A stretch of 40,762 nucleotides of DNA, from NCBI RefSeq assembly GCF_005405885.1, contig NZ_BJFL01000038.1:1-40762 (forward strand), given 5' to 3'. Positions 33,153-40,762 of the stretch are shown here, piece after piece. This DNA comes from Gandjariella thermophila (GTDB taxonomy: Bacteria > Actinomycetota > Actinomycetes > Mycobacteriales > Pseudonocardiaceae). Both the position numbers and the translations under genes were made by a program. The stretch's first letter is position 1; each line of letters opens with the position of its first letter. The notes under the pieces are model-generated. The model ran no database searches. It was given only the letters and a program-made list of their open reading frames with translations, and was not told the origin of the DNA.

Positions 33153-35159
33153 GTGTGGTGTCGCCGCCGGCTCGGCCGCGCCGGGGTGCTCGGCGTCGCC
33201 CTCGCCGTGCTCAGCTCGCTTCTCGCCGGCTGCCCGCCCGGCGAGCCCTCGGCGCCGGCCGGTGACCTTCCGCCGCCCTATCTCGGTCTGGACGCCTACC
33301 TGCACTTCGACAAGCTGCCGTACTTGGAGATCGGCGACCGGGTGGCCGGGTTTTCCACCGCCGACCCCGGCGGGAGCAACCGGGACGGCGGCAACGTGCT
33401 CGGCACCCTGCCGGACGGCGAGCGCGTGCTGTTCGACCAGGTGGGTCCCGGGGTGGTCACGTTCCTGCGCATGCAGGAGGACACCGGTGGGCCGTGGCAC
33501 CTGAGCGTGGACGGCGGGCCGGACACGGTGGTCCACGCCGGTGATCTCGGGCAGGTTCGGCCGGCCGGTGGCATCGCCGCGCGGTTCCCGTACCCGCTGT
33601 CGATGAACGTGGCGGAAAGCCAGGGCAGCACGATCCTCGCCGCGCCGCTGCCGTACGCGAAGAGCCTGCGGTTCACCTCCTCCGGCGCGAACGGCAACTT
33701 CTACGCCCTCTACCGCAGGCTGGCCATCGATGTGCCGCCGCCGACCGCCAGCACCGCGGCCACCGACCGGGTCGCGGCGCTGCTGGCCGCCGCCGGACGT
33801 GACCCGGCACCGGCCGGGATCCCGCACCGGGAGGGCACGCTCACCCTCGGCGGCGCGGGCGTGGCCACGCCGGTCACCACGATCGGCGGCCGCCAGCAGA
33901 TCCGGGCGCTGAGCCTCCGGGCGCCGGCCGGGGCGGCGGCCACGCTCGGCGCGGCCCGGCTGCGCATCTACTGGGACGGCGAGGCGGCGCCGAGCGTGGA
34001 CGCCCCGGTCAAGTTCCTGGCCGGCGACGGCGCCGGGGTGTACCAGCCCGCGGACCGGCCGCTGGTCCGGGCGCTGCCCTCGGCGATCACACCGGACGGC
34101 ACGGACCTGCGGTTCAGCCTGTACTGGCCGATGCCTTTCACCTCGGGCGCGCGCATCGAACTGGTCTCCGCCGGCGGCCCGGTCCCGGTGACCTGGTCGG
34201 TGCGCTACGAGCCGTTCACCGACCCGCCGAACTGGGTCGGCGAGTTCCACGCCAACTACACCGACATCCCGCACCCCGCCCCCGGCGAGGACATGACCTT
34301 CCTGGACTATCGGGGCAGCGGCAAGCTGGTCGGCACGGTCGTCAACTTCGGCGCGGTCGGCGGCACGCTGGAAGGCGACCCGCACATCTACACCGACGGC
34401 AGCCGCACCCCGCAGATCGCGGTGACCGGCACCGAGGAATGGGGCATGGGCGGCGACTACTGGCGCGGCGGCCACCAGACCTCGCTGCCGCTGGCCGGCC
34501 TGCCCAGCGCCACCAACAATCCATTCGGGTCCGATGTGGACGGTGCCGCGGAGTACCGGTTCCTAGTCGCCGACGCCATCCCCTTCACCGACCGGATCGT
34601 GGTGAACTGGGAGCACGGCGCGGTGAACGACTCCGCCGAGCACTACCGCGCCACCATGCTCTGGTACGGGACGCCCACGCCGACCGCGGTCCGCGGGGAC
34701 GACCTGCTGCCCGGGGCGCCGGACAGCGCGGCCGCGCACGCCTACCGTGCCCCCGGCTCCCGCGACTACCCGCTCACCTCGGCGTACGAGTACACGGTGC
34801 GCGCCGCGCCGGTGACCGGCACGGTGACCGAAACCACCGGCAGCAGCACCTTCACCATGGCGCTGCCACCGGGCGCCACCGGCGGCTTCCTGCGCCGCAC
34901 GCTGAACTCGTGCGTGCCGGGCCAGCGCGCGAACGTGTCCGTCGACGGCGCGTTCGCCGGCACCTGGTACACGCCGGGCGGGTCCGCGAACCCCGGCCGG
35001 TGCTGGCGGGACGATGACTTCCCGCTCCCCGCGTCGCTGCTGGCCGGCAAGCGGTCGATCACGATCCGGCTCGACCATGTGGCCACCGGCGCGCCACCGA
35101 ACACCGCGTGGACCGCGGCGGAGTACACACTGTTCGGCTACCGCCTGCCCGGCCGGTGA
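33153..35159 (+). CDS. DUF2961 (GH172-like) lipoprotein
   Basis: A 668-residue protein with an N-terminal Arg-rich segment, hydrophobic core and lipobox LAGC with C27 as the lipidated cysteine. The DUF2961 domain starts near residue 45 (YLGLDAYLHFDKLPYLEIGDRVAGFSTADPGGSNRDGGN) and runs to about 470 with EFHANYTD, MTFLDYRGSGKLVGTV and EDP-like HIYTDGSRTP; a beta-rich C-terminal domain ends the protein. DUF2961 corresponds to glycoside hydrolase family 172, which acts on fructofuranose or D-arabinofuranose-containing glycans, so an extracellular, membrane-anchored role on arabinan- or fructan-like material is plausible. The substrate is not readable from sequence. Confidence 0.82.
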   Translation: MWCRRRLGRAGVLGVALAVLSSLLAGCPPGEPSAPAGDLPPPYLGLDAYLHFDKLPYLEIGDRVAGFSTADPGGSNRDGGNVLGTLPDGERVLFDQVGPGVVTFLRMQEDTGGPWHLSVDGGPDTVVHAGDLGQVRPAGGIAARFPYPLSMNVAESQGSTILAAPLPYAKSLRFTSSGANGNFYALYRRLAIDVPPPTASTAATDRVAALLAAAGRDPAPAGIPHREGTLTLGGAGVATPVTTIGGRQQIRALSLRAPAGAAATLGAARLRIYWDGEAAPSVDAPVKFLAGDGAGVYQPADRPLVRALPSAITPDGTDLRFSLYWPMPFTSGARIELVSAGGPVPVTWSVRYEPFTDPPNWVGEFHANYTDIPHPAPGEDMTFLDYRGSGKLVGTVVNFGAVGGTLEGDPHIYTDGSRTPQIAVTGTEEWGMGGDYWRGGHQTSLPLAGLPSATNNPFGSDVDGAAEYRFLVADAIPFTDRIVVNWEHGAVNDSAEHYRATMLWYGTPTPTAVRGDDLLPGAPDSAAAHAYRAPGSRDYPLTSAYEYTVRAAPVTGTVTETTGSSTFTMALPPGATGGFLRRTLNSCVPGQRANVSVDGAFAGTWYTPGGSANPGRCWRDDDFPLPASLLAGKRSITIRLDHVATGAPPNTAWTAAEYTLFGYRLPGR

Positions 35160-35173
35160 ACACGATGCTCGCG

Positions 35174-35189
35174 TCCCCGGCCCCGGGGA
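35174..35189. terminator. Short GC palindrome after the DUF2961 gene
   Basis: TCCCCGGCCCCGGGGA is a 7-2-7 inverted repeat 15 bp after the stop of the lipoprotein gene and 40 bp before the next start. It could be a weak terminator or an operator of the following gene. Confidence 0.3.
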
Positions 35190-35228
35190 TAGGGTCGGTC
35201 GGGTAGTCGCCGACCGGAAAGGCCCGAT

Positions 35229-36206
35229 GTGCGCCCCGAGGACGTGCTCACGCTGGACGACGTGCGCGCCGCGGCGAAGCGCCTGCACGGCGTCGCGCAC
35301 CGCACCCCGGTGCTCACCTCCGGCACGCTCGACCAGCATGTCGGTGCGCGGGTGTTCATCAAGGCGGAGAATTTCCAGCGGGTCGGAGCGTTCAAGTTCC
35401 GCGGCGCGTACAACGCGATCGCGCAACTGGATGCCGGCCGGCGCACCGCTGGCGTGCTCGCCTACTCCTCCGGCAACCACGCGCAGGCGATCGCCCTGGC
35501 CGCGAGCCTGCTCGGCACCAAGGCGCTCATTGTGATGCCGGAGGACGCTCCGCCCACCAAGGTCGCGGCCACGCAGGGGTACGGCGCGGAGATCGTCCGC
35601 TATGACCGCTACACCGAGGACCGCGCCGCGGTGGCCGCGCGGATCGCCGCCGAGCGCGGCATGACCGTGATCCCGCCGTTCGACCACCCGCACGTGATGG
35701 CCGGCCAGGGCACCGTGGCGCTGGAGTTGCTGGAGCAGACCGGTCCGCTGGATGCGCTGGTGGTGCCGATGGGCGGCGGCGGGCTGATGGCCGGCTGCGC
35801 CACCGTGGCGAAGGCGCTGCACCCGGGTGTCCGGATGGTCGGCGTCGAGCCGGTGAACGGCGACGACAACCGGCGGTCGCTCGCGGCGGGCGAGCGGGTG
35901 CGGATCCCGGTGCCCCGGACCATCGCGGACGGCCTGGCCCTGGACACCCCCGGCGAGCTGACCTTCGCGGTCAACCGGCGGCTGGTAGACGAGGTCGTGC
36001 TGGTCGACGACGACGAGATCCGCTCCGCCATGGCCTGGGCCTTCGACCGGCTGAAGGTGGTCGTGGAACCCAGCGGGGCGGCCCCGCTGGCGGCGCTGCT
36101 CACCGGGCGGATCGGTGACCCGCCGCCCCGCGTCGGCCTGGTGTTCTCCGGCGGCAACGTCGGCCTGGCCCGCTTCGTCGAACTGCTTGCCGGGCACGCC
36201 CGCTGA
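35229..36206 (+). CDS. Threonine/serine dehydratase-like PLP enzyme
   Basis: A 325-residue fold-type II PLP enzyme. K56 in GAFKFRGA is the Schiff-base lysine, S80-SGNHAQ binds the phosphate/carboxylate, GGGGLMAG near 178-185 is the glycine loop for the cofactor phosphate, and FSGGNVGL near the end matches the catabolic threonine dehydratase/serine racemase branch. There is no C-terminal ACT regulatory domain, so it is not the isoleucine-biosynthesis type. Likely reaction: deamination of L-threonine or L-serine to 2-oxo acid. GTG 35229 follows GGAAAGG; the overlapping ATG at 35227 is out of frame. It appears monocistronic. Confidence 0.88.
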   Translation: MRPEDVLTLDDVRAAAKRLHGVAHRTPVLTSGTLDQHVGARVFIKAENFQRVGAFKFRGAYNAIAQLDAGRRTAGVLAYSSGNHAQAIALAASLLGTKALIVMPEDAPPTKVAATQGYGAEIVRYDRYTEDRAAVAARIAAERGMTVIPPFDHPHVMAGQGTVALELLEQTGPLDALVVPMGGGGLMAGCATVAKALHPGVRMVGVEPVNGDDNRRSLAAGERVRIPVPRTIADGLALDTPGELTFAVNRRLVDEVVLVDDDEIRSAMAWAFDRLKVVVEPSGAAPLAALLTGRIGDPPPRVGLVFSGGNVGLARFVELLAGHAR

Positions 36207-36325
36207 CCCGCGGCGACCTGGCGGGCGGAGGAGAAGTTCGGTCATTTCGGCAGCGCGGCGCGGCACGAGGGCGTAGCCTCCATGATCGCCTTGGTGTTCG
36301 TTCCACAACATCGGCGGGGGCGGCG

Positions 36326-37141
36326 GTGACCGAACTGTCCAGCTGGGTGCCCGAGGGGATCGACCTGACCAAACCGAGCGCGGCTCGGGCGTACGACGCG
36401 TTCCTCGGTGGCAGCCACAACTTCGCGGTGGACCGGCAGTTCGCCAGGCGGGCCGAGGAGGTCTTTCCCGGGGTGGCCAAGGCCTGCCAGGCGAACCGCT
36501 CGTTCCTGCGGCGCACGGTCCAGTTCATGGTCGACGCCGGCGTCCGGCAGTTCATCGACATCGGTTCCGGCATTCCCACCGTGGGCAACGTCCACGAGGT
36601 GGCCCAGCGGCGGAACCCAGACTGCCGGGTGGTGTACGTGGACAACGAGCGGGTCGCCGTCGCGCACAGCGAACTCATCCTGGCGGGCAACGACCGGGCG
36701 ACCATCGTCGAGGCCGACATGCGCGAGCCGGCGTCCATTCTCGACGATCGGAGGACCAGGCGGCTGATCGACTTCGACCAGCCGGTCGGCCTGCTGATGC
36801 TGGCGGTGCTGCATTTCCTGCCGGACGCCGACGACCCGGCCGGGCTGGTCGAGCGGTACCGGGCGGCGCTGGCGCCGGGCAGCCACCTGGTCATCTCGCA
36901 CGCCACCGCCGAGTCACGCCCGGAGGAGATGCGCGCGCTGGAGGCGCTGTACTCGACCAGCGCGAACCCGGCGGTGGCCCGGTCCACCTCGTGGATCAGC
37001 GGCCTGTTCGGCGAGTTCCGGCTGGTGGAGCCGGGCGCGGTGTTCGTGCCGGAATGGCGGCCGGACGGGGCGGGCGTGGTCGCCCATCCCGAGCACCACA
37101 TCTTCTTCGGCGGGGTCGGGGTCAAGCCCGGCTACGGGTGA
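36326..37141 (+). CDS. SAM-dependent methyltransferase, DUF574 family
   Basis: A 271-residue protein from GTG 36326. PSAARAYDAFLGGSHNFAVDRQ (about 13-34) is the actinomycete DUF574 (PF04672) hallmark, QFIDIGSGIPTVGNVHEVA (about 72-90) is SAM-binding motif I, VYVDNERVAVAHSELIL motif II, and LLMLAVLHFLPDADDP motif post-II. These proteins are abundant in Streptomyces and relatives; their methyl acceptors are mostly unknown. No neighbour points to a pathway. Confidence 0.88.
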   Translation: MTELSSWVPEGIDLTKPSAARAYDAFLGGSHNFAVDRQFARRAEEVFPGVAKACQANRSFLRRTVQFMVDAGVRQFIDIGSGIPTVGNVHEVAQRRNPDCRVVYVDNERVAVAHSELILAGNDRATIVEADMREPASILDDRRTRRLIDFDQPVGLLMLAVLHFLPDADDPAGLVERYRAALAPGSHLVISHATAESRPEEMRALEALYSTSANPAVARSTSWISGLFGEFRLVEPGAVFVPEWRPDGAGVVAHPEHHIFFGGVGVKPGYG

Positions 37142-37229
37142 CCCGCCCCGCCGGAAACGTACTCGCGGTGGCCCGGGAGGGCCGGGTGCTCGTCCTGCGA
37201 GCGGCCGGCGGCGGTGCCACGTTGGGGAC

Positions 37230-38204
37230 ATGGTTCGTTTCGGCTACACATTGCTGACCGAGCAGGCCGGGCCGCGGGATCTGGTGCGGTTCGCGGCGGG
37301 AGCCGAACAGGCGGGCTTCGACTTCGAGGTGATGAGCGACCACTACTTCCCCTGGCTGGACAGTCAGGGGCACGCGCCGTACGCGTGGAGCGTGCTCGGC
37401 GCCGTCACCCAGGCCACCGAGCGGGTCGAGCTGATGACGTATGTGACCTGCCCCACCATGCGCTACCACCCGGCCGTGGTGGCGCAGAAGGCGGCGACCG
37501 TGCAGTTGCTGTCGAACAACCGCTTCACCCTCGGTCTCGGCGCGGGGGAGAACCTCAACGAGCACGTGGTCGGCCAGGGCTGGCCGCCGGTGAACGTCCG
37601 GCACGAGATGCTCTCCGAGGCGATCGGCATCATCGGCGCGCTCTTCGACGGTGGCTACGTCAACTACCGGGGCAGCCACTACCGGGTCGACTCGGCCAAG
37701 CTGTGGGACCTGCCCGAGGTGCGGGTGCCGGTCGCGACCGCGGTGTCCGGCGAGCAGTCCATCCAGCTGTTCGGGCCGGTGGCCGACGCGATGATCGCGG
37801 TGGAGCCGAACTCCGCGTTCTGCACCCGGTGGGACCAGGTGGCCGGCGACCACGACGCCCGCAAGATCGGCCAGATTCCGATCTGCTGGGACACCGACCG
37901 GGACGCCGCGGTGGCCAGGGCGCACGACCAGTTCCGCTGGTCCGCCAGCGGGTGGAAGGTCAACTCCGAGCTACCCGGGCCCGCCGGGTTCGCCGGCGCC
38001 ACCCAGTTCGTCCGCCAGGAGGACGTGGCGCAGAACATCCCGTGCGGCCCGGACGTCGACGGCATCGTGTCCGCGGTCTCGGCGTTCTGGAAGGCCGGCT
38101 TCACGGACATCGCGCTGGTGCAGATCGGCGGCGACCGCCAGGACGACTTTCTCCCGTTCGCGCGCAACGAGTTGCTGCCGGCGCTGCGCGAGGCATCCGC
38201 CTGA
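37230..38204 (+). CDS. F420-dependent LLM-class oxidoreductase (TIGR03557-like)
   Basis: A 324-residue luciferase-like TIM barrel. FGYTLLTEQAGPRDLVRFAAGAEQAGFDFEVMSDHYFPWLDSQGHAPYAW at the N-terminus, TYVTCPTMRYHPAVVAQKAATVQLLSNNRFTLGLGAGENLNEHVVG near 72-115 and PVATAVSGEQSIQLFG place it among F420-dependent glucose-6-phosphate dehydrogenase-like enzymes of the TIGR03557 group. It uses coenzyme F420; the substrate is unknown. It is convergent with the F420/NADP-binding gene over a strong hairpin, so the two are functionally, if not transcriptionally, neighbours. Confidence 0.88.
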   Translation: MVRFGYTLLTEQAGPRDLVRFAAGAEQAGFDFEVMSDHYFPWLDSQGHAPYAWSVLGAVTQATERVELMTYVTCPTMRYHPAVVAQKAATVQLLSNNRFTLGLGAGENLNEHVVGQGWPPVNVRHEMLSEAIGIIGALFDGGYVNYRGSHYRVDSAKLWDLPEVRVPVATAVSGEQSIQLFGPVADAMIAVEPNSAFCTRWDQVAGDHDARKIGQIPICWDTDRDAAVARAHDQFRWSASGWKVNSELPGPAGFAGATQFVRQEDVAQNIPCGPDVDGIVSAVSAFWKAGFTDIALVQIGGDRQDDFLPFARNELLPALREASA

Positions 38205-38225
38205 CCGCGGACGCCCGCCCGGACC

Positions 38226-38260
38226 GCGGCCCGGGCGGGGCCCGGGGCCGCCCGGGCCGC
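38226..38260. terminator. 13-bp GC hairpin between the two F420-related genes
   Basis: GCGGCCCGGGCGG (38226-38238) and CCGCCCGGGCCGC (38248-38260) are exact complements around a 9-nt loop. It fills the 56-bp gap between the convergent genes and ends one base before the minus-strand stop codon, a likely bidirectional terminator. Confidence 0.75.
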
Positions 38261-38809
38261 CTACAGTTCGCCCGGCCCGGCGATCCGGTAGAAGAACGGG
38301 CCCAGCCCCGCCTCGCTGATGGAGAACATCAGCTCCAGGTGGTTCTCCAGCAGGGGGGCCGCCTCCAGGTTGCCCGCGCTCACCGGTTCGTAGCCGGCGT
38401 CGCGGATCAACTGCTCGGTCACGCCGCGCGCGGCGTCGTCCGCGGCGTAGAGGTTGCTCGGCGCCGCCCGCTGCTGCCCGATCTGGTCGTAGAGCGCGGC
38501 GAAGTTGAGATTGAACGCCTTGGCCGTCGGGCCGCCCACGATCGACTTGATCTGGTGCGCCAGCGACTTGAACCCTTCGGAACGGCCGCCGAAGGCGTTG
38601 GTCGCGTCGATCGTCGGCTTGCCCTGCACGCCGCTGACCTTGCCCAGCGCGTCGACGATCGCGTTGGACGGGACGGCCACGACGACCACGTCCGCGTCCG
38701 AGGCGTCACCGCCGTCGCTGCCCACGGCGGTGACCTCGTGCCCGGCACGTTGCCACAGTGCCGTCAGCCCGCCGCCGACGCTGCCCCGTCCCAACACCGT
38801 GATCTTCAT
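38261..38809 (-). CDS. NADPH-dependent F420 reductase-like / NAD(P)-binding protein
   Basis: A 182-residue protein from ATG 38809 with GGAGGAG upstream. The Rossmann motif [29 protein letters not shown] (2-30) has a G-x-G-x-x-G turn, then [14 protein letters not shown] and [10 protein letters not shown], the pattern of the F420 oxidoreductase/NADP-binding (PF03807) family. Members reduce F420 with NADPH or reduce other oxo compounds. It is shorter than canonical Fno (about 220), so the F420 role is probable but not certain. Confidence 0.8.
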   Translation of the reverse strand: MKITVLGRGSVGGGLTALWQRAGHEVTAVGSDGGDASDADVVVVAVPSNAIVDALGKVSGVQGKPTIDATNAFGGRSEGFKSLAHQIKSIVGGPTAKAFNLNFAALYDQIGQQRAAPSNLYAADDAARGVTEQLIRDAGYEPVSAGNLEAAPLLENHLELMFSISEAGLGPFFYRIAGPGEL

Positions 38810-38916
38810 GGAACTCCTCCGCTCGACGGTCCTCCGCCCCAGGATGTTCCCCGCGCGCCCGGCACGCAGCACCGTCGGCGGGTCGCCCGTGCGGGAGCAG
38901 CCGGCGCGAACTATAT

Positions 38917-38931
38917 TTGGACATAGTCCAA
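38917..38931. promoter_or_regulatory. Fur-type operator-like palindrome TTGGACATAGTCCAA
   Basis: Perfect 6-bp arms (TTGGAC, GTCCAA) around ATA, equivalent to a 7-1-7 layout with one inner mismatch. It overlaps an AT-rich ACTATATTTGG promoter-like stretch 31 bp upstream of the Fur-family start at 38962. The position fits autoregulation of the Fur/VIT operon. Confidence 0.6.
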
Positions 38932-38961
38932 GTACAACGACGGCGTGCGCGGGGGTCGACG

Positions 38962-39429
38962 ATGGCGGGCAGATCCGACACCGAGGTCGCGGAGCGCTTG
39001 CGCGAGGCCGGGCTGCGGGTGACCCGCCCGCGGCTGGCCGTGGTGACGGCGCTGCGCGCGATGGGTGGCCACCACACGGCCGACGAGGTGCACGTGCACC
39101 TGGCCAGGCGGAACGTGGGCCTGCCCAGGACCAGCGTGTACAACTCGCTGGCCGTGCTCGCCGAGGTCGGGGTGGTGCTGCGCGCGGACGTCGGTCCCGG
39201 CGCGGTGGTGTACGAGGTCGCCGACACCTGGCACCACCACTTCGTCTGCCGGCGGTGCGGTGCGGTCAGTGACGTGCCCTGCGTGGTCGGCGAGCGGCCC
39301 TGCCTGACGCCGGACGGCGAGGTGGGGCGGGTCGAGGAGGCCCAGGTGATCTTCCGTGGCGTGTGCCGGCACTGTCTCGGAGACGACGAGACCCCACCGG
39401 AAGGGAGAGGTGAGCGCGGTGAGCGCTGA
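38962..39429 (+). CDS. Fur-family metalloregulator (FurA/PerR/CatR-like)
   Basis: A 155-residue protein. The winged helix (about 7-75: [51 protein letters not shown]) is followed by [10 protein letters not shown] (91-100) and GVCRHC (133-138), so C96, C99, C135 and C138 form the structural zinc site. The regulatory-site His residues are around 89-93. It represses genes through metal- or peroxide-sensing; the branch with this sequence often pairs with catalases, but here it overlaps a ferritin-like/VIT1 gene by 11 bp, suggesting iron or manganese handling. The ATG at 38962 gives the family-length protein; an upstream ATG at 38917 falls in the operator. Confidence 0.88.
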   Translation: MAGRSDTEVAERLREAGLRVTRPRLAVVTALRAMGGHHTADEVHVHLARRNVGLPRTSVYNSLAVLAEVGVVLRADVGPGAVVYEVADTWHHHFVCRRCGAVSDVPCVVGERPCLTPDGEVGRVEEAQVIFRGVCRHCLGDDETPPEGRGERGER

Positions 39430-40570
39430 ACCCAAGGAACGGACACCGGACCGCCGCAGGGCGGCCGCGCGGTTCCGTGCCCTGCTGGAGTCCGAGCGGC
39501 AGAGCGCCGCGCTCTACCGGGGGCTGGCCGAGGGCGCGACCGGGGAGCGGAAGGAGATCTTCGAGCAACTGGCCGCGGTGGAGGACAAGCACGCCGCGCA
39601 CTGGGCAGAGAAGCTGACCGCGCTCGGCGAACCCGTGCCCAGCCCGCGCCGCCCGGGGCTGCGTACCCGGGCGCTGTCCTGGCTGGCCCGCCGGTTCTCG
39701 GTGGACGCGGTGCTTCCCCTGGTGGAGCGCGCCGAACACGCCGACGCCGGGATGTACGACGCCGACCCGGACGCGGGACCGGGCATGGCCGTCGACGAGC
39801 GCTCGCACGCCCGGGTGCTGACCCGGCTGCGCGAGGAGGGCCCGGGCGGCGGCGAGGACCCGGCAAGCATCGCCCGCCGGGAGCGCTGGCACCGCAACGA
39901 CCGCTCCGGCGCGCTGCGCGCCGCGGTGTTCGGCGTCAACGACGGGCTGGTGTCCAACACCTCGCTGGTCATGGGGTTCGCCGGGTCCGGGGCGGCCAGT
40001 TCCACCGTGCTGTTCGCCGGGCTCGCCGGCCTGCTCGCCGGCGCGTTCTCCATGGCCGCCGGCGAGTACATCTCCATGCGCAGCCAGCGGGAGGCCTACG
40101 AGCGGGAGATCGCCCTGGAGGCGGAGGAACTGCGGGACGACCCGGAGGCCGAGGCGGAGGAGCTGGCGCTCATCTACCGGGCCAAGGGTCTGGACGCGGA
40201 GGAGGCCGAGCGGGTCGCCACGACGATCATGAAGGACAAGGACGCCGCGCTGGACACCATGGCCCGCGAGGAACTCGGCCTGGACCCGGGTGAGCTGGGC
40301 TCGCCGTGGTCGGCCGCGGTGTCCAGCCTGGTCGCGTTCGCGCTGGGCGCGATTGTCGTCGTGCTGCCCTACCTGTTCGCCTCCGGGCTGACGGCCCTGG
40401 TCGTGGCGATCGGGCTGGCCGCGCTCGCGCTGTTCACCGTCGGCGCCACGCTCGGCCTGCTCAACGGCCGGGCCGCGGTCCGCTCGGGCGTGCGCCAACT
40501 GCTCATCGGCGGGGGAGCGGCGCTCGTGGTGTTCGGCATCGGCCACCTCATCGGCACCGGCGTCACGTGA
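39419..40570 (+). CDS. Ferritin-like/VIT1 (CCC1) fusion transporter
   Basis: A 383-residue protein. The N-terminal part (about 15-160) is a rubrerythrin/ferritin-like four-helix domain with E26, the EXXH pair E55-H58 and a second half with AEHADAGM and DERSHARVL. The C-terminal VIT1/CCC1 domain (about 160-383) has ALRAAVFGVNDGLVSNTSLVMGFAG, FSMAAGEYISMRSQREAYERE, the charged metal-binding helix AEAEELALIYRAKGLDAEEAERVA, and three to four membrane helices. These proteins move Fe2+ or Mn2+ across the membrane for detoxification. GTG 39419 was chosen over GTG 39410 because of ribosome-site spacing (GAGAGG at 39404-39409). Coupled with the Fur-family gene. Confidence 0.88.
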   Translation: MSAEPKERTPDRRRAAARFRALLESERQSAALYRGLAEGATGERKEIFEQLAAVEDKHAAHWAEKLTALGEPVPSPRRPGLRTRALSWLARRFSVDAVLPLVERAEHADAGMYDADPDAGPGMAVDERSHARVLTRLREEGPGGGEDPASIARRERWHRNDRSGALRAAVFGVNDGLVSNTSLVMGFAGSGAASSTVLFAGLAGLLAGAFSMAAGEYISMRSQREAYEREIALEAEELRDDPEAEAEELALIYRAKGLDAEEAERVATTIMKDKDAALDTMAREELGLDPGELGSPWSAAVSSLVAFALGAIVVVLPYLFASGLTALVVAIGLAALALFTVGATLGLLNGRAAVRSGVRQLLIGGGAALVVFGIGHLIGTGVT

Positions 40571-40693
40571 CCCGGTCGACCGGCGTGGTCGGGCGCGGTC
40601 CGGGTAACCGGTCGGCGTACCAGCACGAGTCGAGCGCGGAGGGGGATTCCCAATGAAGTTGTCAAGTCATGGGGATGAGGCACCGTGAGTGGC

Positions 40694-40762
40694 TCAGGCT
40701 GCCGCGGTAGGGGGAACGGACTGGTAGAGGGCGCCGTCGCGCAGCATGGCCCACAGGACGTT
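40694..40762 (-). CDS. Transposase C-terminal fragment (IS110-like, partial)
   Basis: The minus-strand frame from the window edge to the stop at 40694 reads NVLWAMLRDGALYQSVPPTAAAA. The 'VLWAMLRD' helix near the C-terminus is common among transposases of the IS110 type, but with 22 residues the family is a guess. It may mark an assembly break in a repeated element. The 123 bp between the VIT1-like stop and this fragment hold no other gene. Confidence 0.5.
   Translation of the reverse strand, partial: NVLWAMLRDGALYQSVPPTAAA

Noticed and set aside
30215-33265. 1016-codon plus-strand frame across hyuB, cadD and the TIGR04222 gene
   Set aside because: It crosses three well-supported genes on both strands and is dominated by Arg, Gly and Pro.
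38917-38961. Upstream ATG as the start of the Fur-family protein
   Set aside because: It would place the palindromic operator and promoter inside the coding sequence and adds residues not seen in the family.

Overview
The window is high-GC DNA with actinomycete gene content: a WhiB-like protein, F420-dependent enzymes, a DUF574 methyltransferase, PaaX- and AfsR/LuxR-type regulators, many GTG starts and many 4-bp ATGA overlaps. A Pseudonocardiales-type host (Amycolatopsis or Saccharopolyspora relatives) is plausible, but this is inference only. Both ends run into transposase 3' ends (an IS30-like one on the left, probably IS110-like on the right). The window may therefore be an assembly contig broken at repeated insertion sequences.

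Region 1 (about 1-7996) is an integrated actinomycete conjugative element (AICE-like). It holds a large HTH regulator truncated by the IS, a small XRE repressor, an excisionase-type HTH protein, a WhiB-like protein, two membrane proteins, an FtsK/TraB-type DNA translocase, a 54-residue ORF and a large serine integrase. The last codons of the integrase lie inside the 3' end of a tRNA-Leu(GAG) gene, so that gene is the probable integration site. The xis-to-int genes overlap by a few bases each and look like one transcript. Two cis-element sets stand out: five TGCA boxes at an exact 11-bp period upstream of the large regulator, and a TGAAATCA-centred palindrome repeated upstream of xis, at the end of traB and at the integrase start. 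No replication initiator is visible.

Region 2 (about 8000-18570) is chromosomal. It contains an M20 peptidase, a trypsin-like protease/NucA-type nuclease fusion, and a box-type aerobic benzoyl-CoA pathway cluster (boxC, boxB, benzoate-CoA ligase, amidohydrolase). A PaaX-family regulator with a strong inverted repeat at its promoter faces the cluster. Genes for BoxA and the semialdehyde dehydrogenase are not in the window.

Region 3 (18632-24574) is a complete fructose PTS: fruR-fruK-IIA-IIBC-ptsH in one direction and ptsI divergent. This is the same logic as the Corynebacterium ptsI/fruR locus, with both general PTS proteins encoded beside the fructose permease. A 20-bp perfect hairpin ends the unit after ptsH.

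Region 4 (24640-40570) is a series of short units: an AfsR/LuxR-like ATPase regulator, a small His/Pro/Tyr-rich secreted protein, a hydantoinase A/B pair, a CadD-like transporter, a TIGR04222-like membrane protein, a DUF2961/GH172 lipoprotein, a threonine dehydratase-like PLP enzyme, a DUF574 methyltransferase, an F420-dependent oxidoreductase facing an F420/NADP-binding protein, and a Fur-family regulator overlapping a ferritin-like/VIT1 transporter fusion.
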